A stretch of DNA of 64,000 nt from VRUE01 sp963699215 (GCA_963699215.1 OY969422.1:1674001-1738000), one strand, 5' to 3'; positions 49,491 to 58,162 are shown, counted from the stretch's first letter. A program made the numbers and translations. Notes: generated from the letters alone by a model not told the origin.

Positions 49491-50264
49491 CTATTTGTTG
49501 AGTTGCTGACTGAAGTACTCGAGCGCGGTGCGCGTCTTCGTCTGCTGCTCGCCGGACAGATTCACGCCCCGATCGCTCAGGTAGGACCGCGTCCGGGCGG
49601 CCACGTCGAAGGCTTCGGCCGGCTCGCACTTGGTCGAGAGCTCCAAGATCCGCTCGCCGTCGGGATAGAGCCACAGCTCGGTGACCAGCTTGCGCCCGAG
49701 CCCCTCGGGCTTGTACTTGAGTTTGAGCACCATGACCGGTCCGAGCACCGTCAATTCGTCGAGCTCGATGCCCGCGGGCGCATGCTCGAGCCAGAAGGCG
49801 CGCTGCTGCTCGGAAAACAGATCTCCTAGCGGCCGCCTCCCCTCGACGGCCTCCATCACGTGCCCCGCCTTCTTCAGCTTCCCCTTGAAGGACCCCGAAC
49901 AGACGAAGCCGCCGGGCATGGCGTCCAGCTCGACGCCGAAGTCATCCGCAGCGCGCACGTCCTCGGGCAGCCCAGCCGGGTCGAGCGGTCGCAGCTTGAC
50001 CACCGAATCGTCCGGCTTTCCCTGGCTGCGCCGAGCCCTGGTGACGAGGCCGGCGCGGTCGAGCGCCAGATCCGGGGTGTCGAAGAAGAAGACCTGGCGC
50101 AGATAGGCGTCCAGCGGATCCATGCCGAGCGCGACGACGGTCGAGCGGCGATCCTCGTCGGGAACGGTCAGCTTCAGCTCGATGCTGTCGGAACCCCCGA
50201 TCAGCCCGATCATCTCTTTCAGCTGCTCGTCGTTCAGGGACTGTGCATCGGTGCTGGAGGTCAT
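49491..50264 (-). CDS. CYTH-like protein
   Basis: 257 residues. IELKLTVPDEDRR near residue 28 resembles the ExExK-type strand of CYTH/triphosphate tunnel enzymes. It continues with YLRQVFFFDTPDLALDRAGLVTRARR, SVVKLRPLDP and VMVLKLKYKPEGLGRKLVTELWLYPDGERILELSTKC, alternating basic and acidic strands as in the tunnel fold. A triphosphatase or nucleotide-binding activity is possible but the catalytic set cannot be confirmed. It is the first gene of the operon with DUF6325 and SHOCT, divergent from the LAL regulator, with a half-palindrome site between them. Confidence 0.7.
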   Translation of the reverse strand: MTSSTDAQSLNDEQLKEMIGLIGGSDSIELKLTVPDEDRRSTVVALGMDPLDAYLRQVFFFDTPDLALDRAGLVTRARRSQGKPDDSVVKLRPLDPAGLPEDVRAADDFGVELDAMPGGFVCSGSFKGKLKKAGHVMEAVEGRRPLGDLFSEQQRAFWLEHAPAGIELDELTVLGPVMVLKLKYKPEGLGRKLVTELWLYPDGERILELSTKCEPAEAFDVAARTRSYLSDRGVNLSGEQQTKTRTALEYFSQQLNK

Positions 50265-50299
50265 CGAAGGAGAGGCTAGGCGCGCCCAGCCAGCCCAGC

Positions 50300-50318
50300 A
50301 TCACCCGCTTCGCATGAA
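50300..50318. promoter_or_regulatory. Half-conserved site ATCACCC-N5-GCATGAA (site 3)
   Basis: The left arm is perfect and the right arm keeps G..TGA. The whole 50-bp surrounding (GCATCACCCGCTT to CGCTAC) is repeated near 55558-55613 before the sulfatase gene. It lies between the divergent CYTH-like and LAL genes. Confidence 0.5.
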
Positions 50319-50381
50319 ATCGCGGCGAGGGCGCTACAGTTTTCCTATCCGGACCGAAGGTGGGGAGAAACGGGAGCCGGA

Positions 50382-52685
50382 TTGGCCATCAGGCCTGAGG
50401 ACGCCGCATCAAATAGCGGTCTAGCCGAAGATTCAGTTGCCGCGCGGCAACCTCTGACCCCGCGGCTGGGTCGTCCGCGGATTATCGACCGGCAGCTGGT
50501 CCACCGAGCTGAGATCGTCACGCGATGCATCGATCTGATGGACACGTCCGTGGTGCTCCTCCAAGCCCCCGCCGGCTACGGGAAGACGACCGTGCTTTCG
50601 CAGTGGGACAGCGCGGACCCGCGGCCGTTCGCGTGGATCACGGTGGACGACGGCGACAACGACCCCGGCCGGCTGCTCGAGTCGATTTCCACCGCGCTGG
50701 AGCTGATCGAGCCCGTTGACGAAGGCGTCTTTGCGGCACTGCGTGCGCCGGGACCGCGGCTCTCGAGCGTCGTCGTACCGCGCATATGTGAGGCGGTCCG
50801 GGAAAGAAAGCGCTCCTTCGTGCTGGTGCTCGACGACCTGCACCACGTGGAAGGCGCCGACTCACTCGGCGCGATAGCGGCGATCGCTGAGAGCGTCCCG
50901 CTCGGATCGACCCTGGCGATCGCATCGCGGGAGGAGCCCGCCATCTCCCTTGGGCACCTTCGGGCCGCGCGGCCAGTGCTCGAGCTGCACGCCGAGGATC
51001 TGGCGATGTCGCGCCCCGAGGCGTCGGAGCTGGTCGATCAGGCCGGGCTGAGCCTGAGCGCCGAGGGCGTGGCGCGCCTCGTGGAGCACACCGAGGGGTG
51101 GCCGGTCGGCCTTTACCTGGCGACGCTCTCGGTGGGCCAGGGTGAAGAGCCGGATTCCACGGTCCGGCACATGCTGGGCGATCATCGCCTCGTCGCCGAT
51201 TACCTGCGCGACGAGTTCCTGGTGGGGCGGCCGGCGGCGGCTGTGGACTTTCTCATCCGCACCTCGATTCTCGACCGGCTTTCGGGGCCGTTGTGCGACG
51301 CAGTTCTGGATCAGGAGGGCTCTGCCGAAACCCTGAGGGAGCTGGCGCGCTCGAACCAGCTCGTCGTTGCGCTCGACCAAAGGGATCGCGAGTACCGCTA
51401 CCACGCGCTGCTCCGCGAGATGCTGGAGGGCGAGCTGCATCGAGCCGGCGAAAAACAGGAGGCTGAGCTTCACGCACGAGCCAGCCACTGGTTCCTTGAG
51501 CATGGCGACGTCGATCGCGCCGTCGATCACGCCATCGCCGAAGGCGATCGGGATGCGGCGGGCACGCTGATCTGGTCCGCGACCCCGACCTATGCAGCGA
51601 ACGGGCGCCTCGCCACCGTGCGCCGCTGGCTCGACCGGTTCTCCGAGGAGGAAGTCGCCGCATCGGCGCCGTTGTGCCTGACGCTCGCTGCCAGTGAGAT
51701 GACGTTTGGCAATGGAAGCCGGGCCGAGCATTGGACCGAGGTTGCGCTCGAGACGCTGGCGGCTGCTCCGCAAGAGGGATCGGATCTGCTCGAGGATGCC
51801 GCGCGCTTGATCCGCATCACCTGTGCGGCGCGGGACGGCGTCGTGCCCATGGGCGAGGACGCCATGGAGCTCAACTCGCGCCTTCCCGAGGAGGGCCCCT
51901 ACCGATCGATCTGCTTCTTTGTCGAGGGGGTATCACAGCATCTCCGCGGGAATCGTGAGGCCGCTCGCAAGAGCTTGCTGGAGGGTGCCCGCCGCGGCGA
52001 GGCCAGCGCGCGCAACGTACGCGTTCTCTGTATCGCCCAGCTCGCCCTGCTGGAACTCGACGACGAGGGGATGGACGAGGCGGGTGTGCTCATGGAGGGG
52101 GCGGTCAGTGAGCTGAGCCATTTCGGGCTCGAGGACTATCCGACTTTGGCCCTGGTTTCTGCAGCAGCAGCTCTGGTCGATGCGTTCCTGGGGCGGGCTG
52201 AGGATGCGACCGCCATGGTGAGGCAGGCCGAAGGCCATCTCGCCGGGCTCGATCTGAGCGACTGGTACCTCGCCGAGGCCCATATCGTGCTCGCCAGGGC
52301 GCTGCTGCGGCTCGATGACGTCGCCGCCGCCCGTGCCCACCTGGCGCGCGCCGGACACTCCATGGCGGACGCGGCGGACGCGACCGTACTGCGTGACTGG
52401 CTGGAGCAGGCGTGGCAGGACGCCGACGCGGCCGCCGCAATGACTGGTCGCTGGCCGCTCACTCCGGCCGAGCTGAGGCTGCTGCACGTATTGCCGACGC
52501 ATCTGTCATTCCCCGAGATCGCGGAGCAGTTCTTCGTGTCTCCGAACACCGTCAAGACCCAGGCACGCTCCATCTACAAGAAGTTCGGAGTCGCGTCTCG
52601 CGCGGAGGCCGTCGACTGCGCTCGAGGGGCGGGGTTGCTCCCCGCGGACGAGCCCGAGCGCTTGACGCTCGGAGAGTCACGCTGA
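50382..52685 (+). CDS. MalT/LAL-type LuxR-family transcription regulator
   Basis: 767 residues from TTG 50382 (GGGAG five bases upstream). An N-terminal STAND ATPase: Walker A LLQAPAGYGKTTVL at about 60-72, then RSFVLVLDDLHHVEGADSL as Walker B and TLAIASREEP. A helical TPR-like sensor region covers about 350-690. The C-terminal LuxR HTH LTPAELRLLHVLPTHLSFPEIAEQFFVSPNTVKTQARSIYKKFGV is at about 690-745. Such proteins activate genes on binding a ligand and ATP. It is the only dedicated regulator in segment B, hence the best candidate to bind the ATCACCC-N5-GGGTGAT sites around it. Confidence 0.92.
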   Translation: MAIRPEDAASNSGLAEDSVAARQPLTPRLGRPRIIDRQLVHRAEIVTRCIDLMDTSVVLLQAPAGYGKTTVLSQWDSADPRPFAWITVDDGDNDPGRLLESISTALELIEPVDEGVFAALRAPGPRLSSVVVPRICEAVRERKRSFVLVLDDLHHVEGADSLGAIAAIAESVPLGSTLAIASREEPAISLGHLRAARPVLELHAEDLAMSRPEASELVDQAGLSLSAEGVARLVEHTEGWPVGLYLATLSVGQGEEPDSTVRHMLGDHRLVADYLRDEFLVGRPAAAVDFLIRTSILDRLSGPLCDAVLDQEGSAETLRELARSNQLVVALDQRDREYRYHALLREMLEGELHRAGEKQEAELHARASHWFLEHGDVDRAVDHAIAEGDRDAAGTLIWSATPTYAANGRLATVRRWLDRFSEEEVAASAPLCLTLAASEMTFGNGSRAEHWTEVALETLAAAPQEGSDLLEDAARLIRITCAARDGVVPMGEDAMELNSRLPEEGPYRSICFFVEGVSQHLRGNREAARKSLLEGARRGEASARNVRVLCIAQLALLELDDEGMDEAGVLMEGAVSELSHFGLEDYPTLALVSAAAALVDAFLGRAEDATAMVRQAEGHLAGLDLSDWYLAEAHIVLARALLRLDDVAAARAHLARAGHSMADAADATVLRDWLEQAWQDADAAAAMTGRWPLTPAELRLLHVLPTHLSFPEIAEQFFVSPNTVKTQARSIYKKFGVASRAEAVDCARGAGLLPADEPERLTLGESR

Positions 52686-52724
52686 GGGCCCTTCGCCGGT
52701 CGCTCGCGTTCGCCCGCCCGCAAA

Positions 52725-52743
52725 ATCACCCCGTTCGGGCGAT
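52725..52743. promoter_or_regulatory. Palindrome ATCACCC-N5-GGGCGAT (site 4)
   Basis: One change from the perfect palindrome; 88 bp upstream of the CMD-family gene and 40 bp after the LAL stop. Confidence 0.55.
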
Positions 52744-52830
52744 GAAGGGAATCTGATTCGAGCTTAGGTTCTTTCCGATGATCATCGTCGATCGAACTCG
52801 ACTCGGAAGGCGTTCCAAGAGGGGCCCGTA

Positions 52831-53181
52831 TTGAGCAGGGTCACACGCGAGACGCACCGCGCCCTCGCCGGTATCTCCAAGGGCGAGGCGGACGCCCTCG
52901 AGCAGTTGCTTGACCTGCCCGAGGCTCAGTTCGAGCGCACGGGTCTGGACGCCCGGACCTTCTCGCTGATCCAGGTTGCTGTCTTGATCGCGATCGACGC
53001 TCCGCCGGCCTCATACGCGGGACAGATTGCGAACGCGGTCGAGGCTGGTGTGACAGCCGAGGACATGCTCGGCGTTCTGCGCGCCGTCGCTCTTCAGGTC
53101 GGTGCCCCCAAGGTTGTTGCGGCGGCTCCCGAGATCATGCTTGCACTCGGGCTCCGGCTGCCGAACGGCCTCGAGGAGTAG
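52831..53181 (+). CDS. Carboxymuconolactone decarboxylase (CMD/AhpD) family protein
   Basis: 116 residues, all helical: FSLIQVAVLIAIDAPPASYAGQIANAVEAGVTAEDMLGVLRAVALQVGAPKVVAAAPEIMLAL is the CMD core. The CxxC pair of AhpD-type peroxidase partners is missing (no cysteine at all), so thiol redox activity is unlikely; a lactone decarboxylase or structural role remains open. The start is TTG 52831. It is followed 9 bp later by a SHOCT gene. Confidence 0.75.
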   Translation: MSRVTRETHRALAGISKGEADALEQLLDLPEAQFERTGLDARTFSLIQVAVLIAIDAPPASYAGQIANAVEAGVTAEDMLGVLRAVALQVGAPKVVAAAPEIMLALGLRLPNGLEE

Positions 53182-53190
53182 GGCTGGCGA

Positions 53191-53391
53191 ATGCCACTCC
53201 TGAGACGCAGGCCCGTGCTCCGCGCGGCGGCGATCGGCAGCGGTGCCTACGCCGCAAGCAAGCGCCGCCAGGAAGCCACGGTGCACGTACTGGCGATGGA
53301 GATGCTTGAGCGACTCGGCAAGCTGCACGAGGAGGGCGTGCTCACCGACGAAGAGCTCGCCAGCTATAAGGCGAGGCTGCTGAACCGATAG
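53191..53391 (+). CDS. SHOCT-domain small protein (66 aa)
   Basis: A basic N-terminus with RAAAIGSGAYAASKRRQEA is followed by the SHOCT motif VLAMEMLERLGKLHEEGVLTDEELASYKARLL. Same plan as 48690-48971 but without the Pro-rich linker. Co-directional with the CMD gene, probably one operon under site 4. Confidence 0.8.
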   Translation: MPLLRRRPVLRAAAIGSGAYAASKRRQEATVHVLAMEMLERLGKLHEEGVLTDEELASYKARLLNR

Positions 53392-53518
53392 AGGCGTGCT
53401 CCATCCGTCGCCTTGGCCGACGGCGGAGCCGTTCTCAGCCTTGGCGATGAACGGCCGACCAGTCTGGGCGCTCCCGGCGCACCAAGCGCCGAGAGCGTGC
53501 AGCCGATCGGAGTAGCGC

Positions 53519-53941
53519 TCAGCCGCGGGGTGCGCCGGCCCTCGGGTCCCCGCTGCCCGGCAGCCGCTCTTCTTCGAGCGGCTCCCCGAGGACGATCAGC
53601 CCGTGGATGCACCATAGGCAGATCGCGAAGACCCCGAGGGCCCAGAACGGATAGGCGCCGCCGACCGAGAGCAGCGCCCCCAGCGCACCGAGGCTGGCGG
53701 CGACGATCCCGATCACCCGGCCGTAGGCTCCGCCGGCGAAGAGCGAGAAACCGGCGAAGAGCTGGATCGTGCCGAGGAGCACGAGTACCCAACCCCAGGT
53801 ACTGAGGCTTGCGACGACGAAGTGCTCATCGCCGACCCAGAAGTTCGCGTCGGCGATGGCGGCTATGCCATAGATGAAATTCAGGGTTCCCGCGAGCAGC
53901 AACAGGATCGCTACGAACACGGCTCGGCCCAGACCTCTCAT
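53519..53941 (-). CDS. Four-helix membrane protein (DUF7144-like)
   Basis: 140 residues with AAGGAG before ATG 53941. Four membrane helices: VFVAILLLLAGTLNFIYGIAAIA, WGWVLVLLGTIQLFAGFSLFAGG, VIGIVAASLGALGALLSVGGA, ALGVFAICLWCIHGLIVLG. The plan and WGWVLVLLGTIQL-type motif match DUF7144 proteins of actinobacteria, whose function is unknown. Site 5 of the palindromic series lies 94 bp upstream. Confidence 0.75.
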   Translation of the reverse strand: MRGLGRAVFVAILLLLAGTLNFIYGIAAIADANFWVGDEHFVVASLSTWGWVLVLLGTIQLFAGFSLFAGGAYGRVIGIVAASLGALGALLSVGGAYPFWALGVFAICLWCIHGLIVLGEPLEEERLPGSGDPRAGAPRG

Positions 53942-54034
53942 TGTGTATCTCCTTTTTAAGCCGACCGCCGCGTTCGGCGGTCAATCGACGGATTACGTGC
54001 TGAGCGGACCGTAGGACTGAGGCGGCGGCACGGC

Positions 54035-54053
54035 ATCGCCCTGTTCGGGTGAT
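54035..54053. promoter_or_regulatory. Palindrome ATCGCCC-N5-GGGTGAT (site 5)
   Basis: One change from the perfect palindrome; upstream of the minus-strand DUF7144-like gene and just after the sulfatase stop. Confidence 0.55.
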
Positions 54054-54068
54054 TCCAAGAAAGGCGAG

Positions 54069-55505
54069 TCACTGGAGCAATTTGGCGAACTCCGGTGCGG
54101 CTGGGAGGTCGTACACGCCGAAGTCGTCGACGTTGTACTTGCCGCCGGTGGTCTGCATCCAGAAGTCGACCAGGAAGGCACCTTTCTGGGCGCCCTCGGG
54201 CGGCTCGGGCAGGAAACCCTTGTCCTGGGTCTGGCCGAGCCATAGCTCGAGTGCGGTCCGCATCTTGCGCAGCACGGGCAGGAGGTCAGGGTCATCCGCC
54301 AGGTTTTTCAGCTGGTGGGGGTCTTTGTCGATGTCGAAGAGCTCCTCGACCGACCGAGTCTCGGCAATGATCTGCTCCTGCTCGGGAGTGAGCTTTCCTT
54401 GCGCGCGCAGGCGGAGCATCTCGACCAGCACCTCGTCGTAGCTGATGTCGACCTGCTCATAGAGGCCGGCTGGGAAGAACCCCGGCTGATCGGGCATGTA
54501 GTTGCGGATGTAGTGGTAGCGCTCGTCGACCACGGCACGGCTGCGGTCGATGTGCGTCACCACCCGGTCGCGGTGCGCGTACACGTGGTCGCGCTCCCCT
54601 GCCTCGGGGCCGAGGAAGGGCGCGCCATGCAGGAACGGGGGACGCTCGACGCCGGCCAGCGAGAGCATCGTCGGCAAGATGTCCACGCCGCTCGTCAGCC
54701 GGTCGGACACGGTTCCGGGCTCATAACCGGCCGGCCGGTGCTGCTCGGGGATCCACACGGCCAGGGGGAGGTGGATCCCGGACTCGTAGAGCTGAAACTT
54801 CCCGCGCACCATGTCGCGGCCGTGATCGGTCAAGACCATGATCACGGTGTTCTCCAGCAGCCCATCCTTCTCCAGCATCTCGCGCACCATGCCGACCTTC
54901 GCGTCGAAGACCTGCACCGCCGAGAGGTACCGCGCCCATGCCGTCCGTATCTCCGGCGTGTCGGGGTAGTAGGGAGGCAGCTCGACCTCATCGGGGTCAA
55001 CGGCCAGCCCCTCCTCGTCGTACTTCTCCAGCGAGTGCCACGGCGCGTGGGGCTCGAAGCACTGGAACTCGGCGAAGAACGGCTGATGGTCCTTCAGGTC
55101 GGCGAAGTCGTCGCTGTCATACAGGGACTCGTCGTGCTGGCCGGACCAGTTGAGGTCGCGCTTGCCGAAGCCGATGAACGGATACTCATCGGGCACCTTG
55201 GCGACGTTCGCCGTGAAGTAGCCTCCGTCTTCGTGCAGTCGCTGCGCCAAGTGCTTGACGGGCGGGGGGAAGTCGGGCTCGCTGTGGTGATGCTGCGCGT
55301 TCAGGTACGTCGGGTACATGCCGGTGAGGATCGCCGTGCGCGAGGGCGCACAGCTCGGCGCCGTCGCGTAGTAGCGCGAGAAGAACATGCCCTCTGTCGC
55401 GAGTCGGTCGATGTGCGGCGTACTGACTCCAGCGTTGCCCGTGAAGCTCAAAGGCGAGCCCAGATCGTCGGCCATCACCCAGACGATGTTCGGCTTCTCC
55501 GGCAT
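54069..55505 (-). CDS. Type I (Cys-type) sulfatase
   Basis: 478 residues from ATG 55505 (AAGGG upstream). NIVWVMADDLG supplies the metal-binding Asp pair. SCAPSRTAILTG holds the C-x-P-S-R sulfatase signature, with Cys 52 to be turned into formylglycine. IMVLTDHGRDMVRGKFQLYESGIHLPLAVWIP has the second metal site and the active-site Lys/His. It cleaves sulfate (or phosphate) esters; the substrate is unknown and no signal peptide is seen, so it is probably cytoplasmic. The modifying enzyme is encoded next door (55619-56572). Confidence 0.93.
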   Translation of the reverse strand: MPEKPNIVWVMADDLGSPLSFTGNAGVSTPHIDRLATEGMFFSRYYATAPSCAPSRTAILTGMYPTYLNAQHHHSEPDFPPPVKHLAQRLHEDGGYFTANVAKVPDEYPFIGFGKRDLNWSGQHDESLYDSDDFADLKDHQPFFAEFQCFEPHAPWHSLEKYDEEGLAVDPDEVELPPYYPDTPEIRTAWARYLSAVQVFDAKVGMVREMLEKDGLLENTVIMVLTDHGRDMVRGKFQLYESGIHLPLAVWIPEQHRPAGYEPGTVSDRLTSGVDILPTMLSLAGVERPPFLHGAPFLGPEAGERDHVYAHRDRVVTHIDRSRAVVDERYHYIRNYMPDQPGFFPAGLYEQVDISYDEVLVEMLRLRAQGKLTPEQEQIIAETRSVEELFDIDKDPHQLKNLADDPDLLPVLRKMRTALELWLGQTQDKGFLPEPPEGAQKGAFLVDFWMQTTGGKYNVDDFGVYDLPAAPEFAKLLQ

Positions 55506-55569
55506 GCGGTCGTCCCTTCGATCTGGTTCAACGTGTGAGCGCAGGCTAGGGGCGCCCGGCCAGCCGAGC

Positions 55570-55588
55570 ATCACCCGCTTGGCATGAA
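55570..55588. promoter_or_regulatory. Half-conserved site ATCACCC-N5-GCATGAA (site 6)
   Basis: Same sequence as site 3 apart from one spacer base, within a near-repeated 50-bp stretch. It lies 65 bp upstream of the sulfatase start. Confidence 0.5.
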
Positions 55589-55618
55589 ATCGCGGTGGGG
55601 GTGCTACGGGCCGGATGC

Positions 55619-56572
55619 TCAGTTGTCGCGGGCGCAGCGAAAGCCGACGTTGCCGGTCGAGCTGTCAGGTGAGTTGCCCTGCCGGGCGGCGACTCTGTAT
55701 CGCCGGCAGTAGGAATCGTGGCAGAGGTATGAGCCGCCCTTCTGGACCTTGAGGGTGCCCGTGGCGGGTCCCCGGGGGTCGTGGTCTCGGTCCTGGCGCC
55801 GAAACCCCGGATCGAACCAATCCGCGGCCCATTCCCAGACGTTGCCGGTGACGCTGTGCAACCCGTAGGCGTTGGGCGGGAAGGCGTCGGCCGGGCACGT
55901 TCCGTAGTAGCCGTCGGCCTTGGTGTTCTTGGTCGGGAAGGCGCCCTGCCACACGTTCATCCGGTGCTCGCCGCCCGGCTCGCGCTCGTCTCCCCAGGGG
56001 AAGACCTTGCCATCGAGCCCCCCGCGGGCGGCGAACTCCCACTCGGCCTCGGTCGGCAGGCGCTTGCCCGCCCAGGCGCAGAAGGCCTGGGCGTCGTTCC
56101 AGGAGACATGGATGGTGGGATGATCGAGGCGATCGTCAAGCGACGACTGCGGGCCCTCCGGGTGCCGCCAGTCGGCCCTCTCCACCTTGCGCCACCACGG
56201 AGTCTGGACTACGCCCTGGGTCGGCGGGAAGTCGTCAGGCAGCAGCCCCGCGAACACGAACGACCAGCCGAACCGCTCCGCCTCGGTCACGAACCCGGTC
56301 GCATCGGCGAAGGCGGAGAACGCCTCGTTGGAAACGGCCATGCGGTCGACCCAGAAGGAGTCGAGGGAGATCTCGCGCACCGGCCCCTCGCCGTCCTCGG
56401 GATACGCCCAGCGGTCGTTGCTGCCGACACTGAACGACGCAGCTGGCAGCAGCACCATGCCGTCCGGGGGACCTTGCTCCCTCCCTGCTCTCGCTGCGCG
56501 CGGCATCTCGGCTCGCACATCGGATGGCCCACGTTCCGCATCTGGGGCGCAGCATGGGGGCCGTGCGGACAT
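55619..56572 (-). CDS. Formylglycine-generating enzyme (sulfatase modifying factor)
   Basis: 317 residues from ATG 56572 (AAGGA seven bases upstream; upstream ATGs give non-domain sequence). FGE-sulfatase domain: MVLLPAASFSVGSNDRWAYPEDGEGPVREISLDSFWVDRMAVSNEAFSAF, HPTIHVSWNDAQAFCAWAGKRLPTEAEWEFAARGG, GNVWEWAADWF and the active-site cysteine pair in GGSYLCHDSYCRRYR, GNVGFRCA. It oxidises the sulfatase Cys to formylglycine in a copper- and oxygen-dependent reaction. Both cysteines are present, so it should be active on the adjacent sulfatase. Confidence 0.93.
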   Translation of the reverse strand: MSARPPCCAPDAERGPSDVRAEMPRAARAGREQGPPDGMVLLPAASFSVGSNDRWAYPEDGEGPVREISLDSFWVDRMAVSNEAFSAFADATGFVTEAERFGWSFVFAGLLPDDFPPTQGVVQTPWWRKVERADWRHPEGPQSSLDDRLDHPTIHVSWNDAQAFCAWAGKRLPTEAEWEFAARGGLDGKVFPWGDEREPGGEHRMNVWQGAFPTKNTKADGYYGTCPADAFPPNAYGLHSVTGNVWEWAADWFDPGFRRQDRDHDPRGPATGTLKVQKGGSYLCHDSYCRRYRVAARQGNSPDSSTGNVGFRCARDN

Positions 56573-57042
56573 AGTTTGGTCCTTGTTGGAGCGACCATCG
56601 CTCATTGGGAAGAGGCTAATCGAACAGCGCGTACACCTCTTGTTATTTCTTCTTACAGCTCGGACGCAGCGGCGTGATCCTCCTGCACCGCGCAAGATCG
56701 CGTTGGAACCGCTGCGAACCTGCTCGCTGTTGCCCGCGCTCGAAGGCAAGCCGATCTAGTCGCCGCCCTCACCGGCGAGGGGCCCCTGAGTCTCGACGGC
56801 AGGCGACTCAGGCGCACTGACTGCTCTGGCCCGGGCGTCATCCGCAGGCGGCGGCACTCAAACGCTGCCGGGTCCTTCTACGGGGCTAAACGACCGGCGG
56901 CCTCGCTTTCACGACCTTTACTGGCCCCAACCAGAGGGCCCGACTGAGGCGACGTCCACGTGAGCCGAAAAAGGATCCGGAGCCGTCGATCCGCGCGTCA
57001 CGGCAAAGTGGAGGCCCACCGGTCTCAGCTAGACCGTAGGGC

Positions 57043-57063
57043 GGGGGACAATCGGGGGACAAT
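57043..57063 (+). promoter_or_regulatory. Paired GGGGGACAAT repeat (right end of B)
   Basis: GGGGGACAAT at 57043-57052 and 57054-57063, in a 148-bp block matching 44436-44583 with two mismatches. Confidence 0.6.
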
Positions 57064-57147
57064 TTCGAATCAGCTGTGCTCGGCGCCGACCAACTCAAAT
57101 CAACTCAGCCAGGCACGGATCAAGCCAGATCGGGTGAAACCGAAGAA

Positions 57148-57190
57148 TTGTGGTCCAGGCGGTCGCCGGTTCGAATCCGGTCGTCCACCC
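57148..57190 (+). repeat. Right-end att core of segment B (tRNA-His 3' half)
   Basis: Exact 43-bp copy of the tRNA-His 3' part, arms on its left, therefore of attR type like that of A. Confidence 0.85.
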
Positions 57191-57313
57191 CTCAGCGAGA
57201 TGCCTGCAAAGAGGCGGTTTCGAGTCGACGCGATGGGGCGAAATTTCGGTTATTCGGCCCGTTTCCCGTGCTGACAGGAAGCTTCCGACCGATGCCGATG
57301 ATCGGATGCGGGA

Positions 57314-57736
57314 GTGACCAAAGGGCGAAAGAAGTCGCGACCGAAGGATGGGCAGAAGATCCTCGCCCGAGGCACCCCGGCGCGTTGGGGAGTCGCATGG
57401 CTGCCCAAAGCGCTCGCTGAGAAGAACGCGATTGAGGACGCCGCCGAGCGCGTAGCGATCGCGCATGCGATCGAGAAGCTGGAAGTCGATGGTCCGGCCC
57501 TGCGGAGCCCGCATCAGAGCGGCGTCAAGGGCGAGGAGGGGTCGGGCTTGCGAGAGCTGCGACCCCGGCGCGGCAGGAGTCGATGGCGACCGCTATATCG
57601 CCGGGCCGACGAGACATTGTTCGCGATTCTCGCCATCGGCCTCGAGGCGGAAATCGACAAGGCGGGCTATGCGAAGGCTGTGCGCCTGGCGAAGCAGAGG
57701 CTCAAGCGACTGGAAAAAGCCGAGGAGAAGGAGTAG
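57314..57736 (+). CDS. RelE/HigB-like toxin (Gp49-type)
   Basis: 140 residues from GTG 57314. VAIAHAIEKLEVDGPALRSPHQSGVKG--GSGLRELRPRRGRSRWRPLYRRADETLFAILAIGLEA shows the phage Gp49-like HigB pattern: a helix, an LRELR strand, an R-x-x-YRR strand and a hydrophobic strand. The basic N-terminal extension of about 40 residues is longer than usual. It would cleave mRNA on the ribosome when free. The XRE antitoxin gene follows 48 bp later; toxin-first order is typical for HigBA. Confidence 0.75.
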   Translation: MTKGRKKSRPKDGQKILARGTPARWGVAWLPKALAEKNAIEDAAERVAIAHAIEKLEVDGPALRSPHQSGVKGEEGSGLRELRPRRGRSRWRPLYRRADETLFAILAIGLEAEIDKAGYAKAVRLAKQRLKRLEKAEEKE

Positions 57737-57784
57737 TCTGGATGACAATTACAAGCTTGTTATCGGAGATTTCGAGGCTCGAGT

Positions 57785-58162
57785 ATGGCTGATCGGCTCA
57801 TATCCAGTGACGACGTTCTCGCAGAGGAGCTGCGCGATCCCGAGTTCCGCGCAGAGTGGGAGAGAACCGCGCTGGCTCGGTGGCTTGCAGTCGAGGTCGC
57901 CCATTACCGCGCCGGGCACAGCCTTTCTCAGCGACAGCTAGCGGAGCGGCTTGGTGTTCATCAGTCCGATGTCGCCCGCATGGAGACCGGCGAGCACACG
58001 CCCACCCTGGAGCGCCTGGTCAGGGTCGCTAGAGGCCTGGACATCGAGCTGATGATCGACATCCGTCCGGAGAAGAAGAAGGCCCAGCTTCCGAAGAAGC
58101 GCGCGCTTGATGCAGGATCGTTCGCTCTCGGCGGCTGCGAGGTCGTTCTCGCCACTGCATAG
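57785..58162 (+). CDS. XRE-family antitoxin (HigA-like)
   Basis: 125 residues from ATG 57785 (GAGG upstream). DVLAEELRDPEFRAEWERTALARWLAVEVAHYRAGHSLSQRQLAERLGVHQSDVARMETGEHTPTLERLVRVARGLDIEL is the standard antitoxin layout: an N-terminal toxin-binding helix and then an XRE HTH. A basic C-terminal tail follows. With the gene before it, it forms a toxin-antitoxin pair that would stabilise the island. Confidence 0.85.
   Translation: MADRLISSDDVLAEELRDPEFRAEWERTALARWLAVEVAHYRAGHSLSQRQLAERLGVHQSDVARMETGEHTPTLERLVRVARGLDIELMIDIRPEKKKAQLPKKRALDAGSFALGGCEVVLATA

Larger units (their letters stand above)
44584..57190. mobile_element. Segment B: cis-mobilizable element-like segment without integrase
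   Basis: Lies between the attR of A and an almost identical right end at 57148. It carries arms and core on the right but none on the left, and has no integrase, relaxase or T4SS genes. Such segments can be moved by the integrase of a neighbouring element using the outer att sites. Cargo is stress-type genes plus a sulfatase/FGE pair. The alternative is a chromosomal piece trapped by duplicated att DNA. Confidence 0.6.
56573..57313. other. 741-bp region spanning the right end of segment B
   Basis: No gene recognised. Contains the second right-end repeat (arms 57043-57063, core 57148-57190). Confidence 0.6.

Noticed and set aside
44584..57190. Segment B as plain chromosome following element A
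   Set aside because: Not fully excluded, but the near-identical 148-bp right end at 57043-57190, with its arms on the segment side, argues for a mobile segment; kept as a moderate-confidence call.
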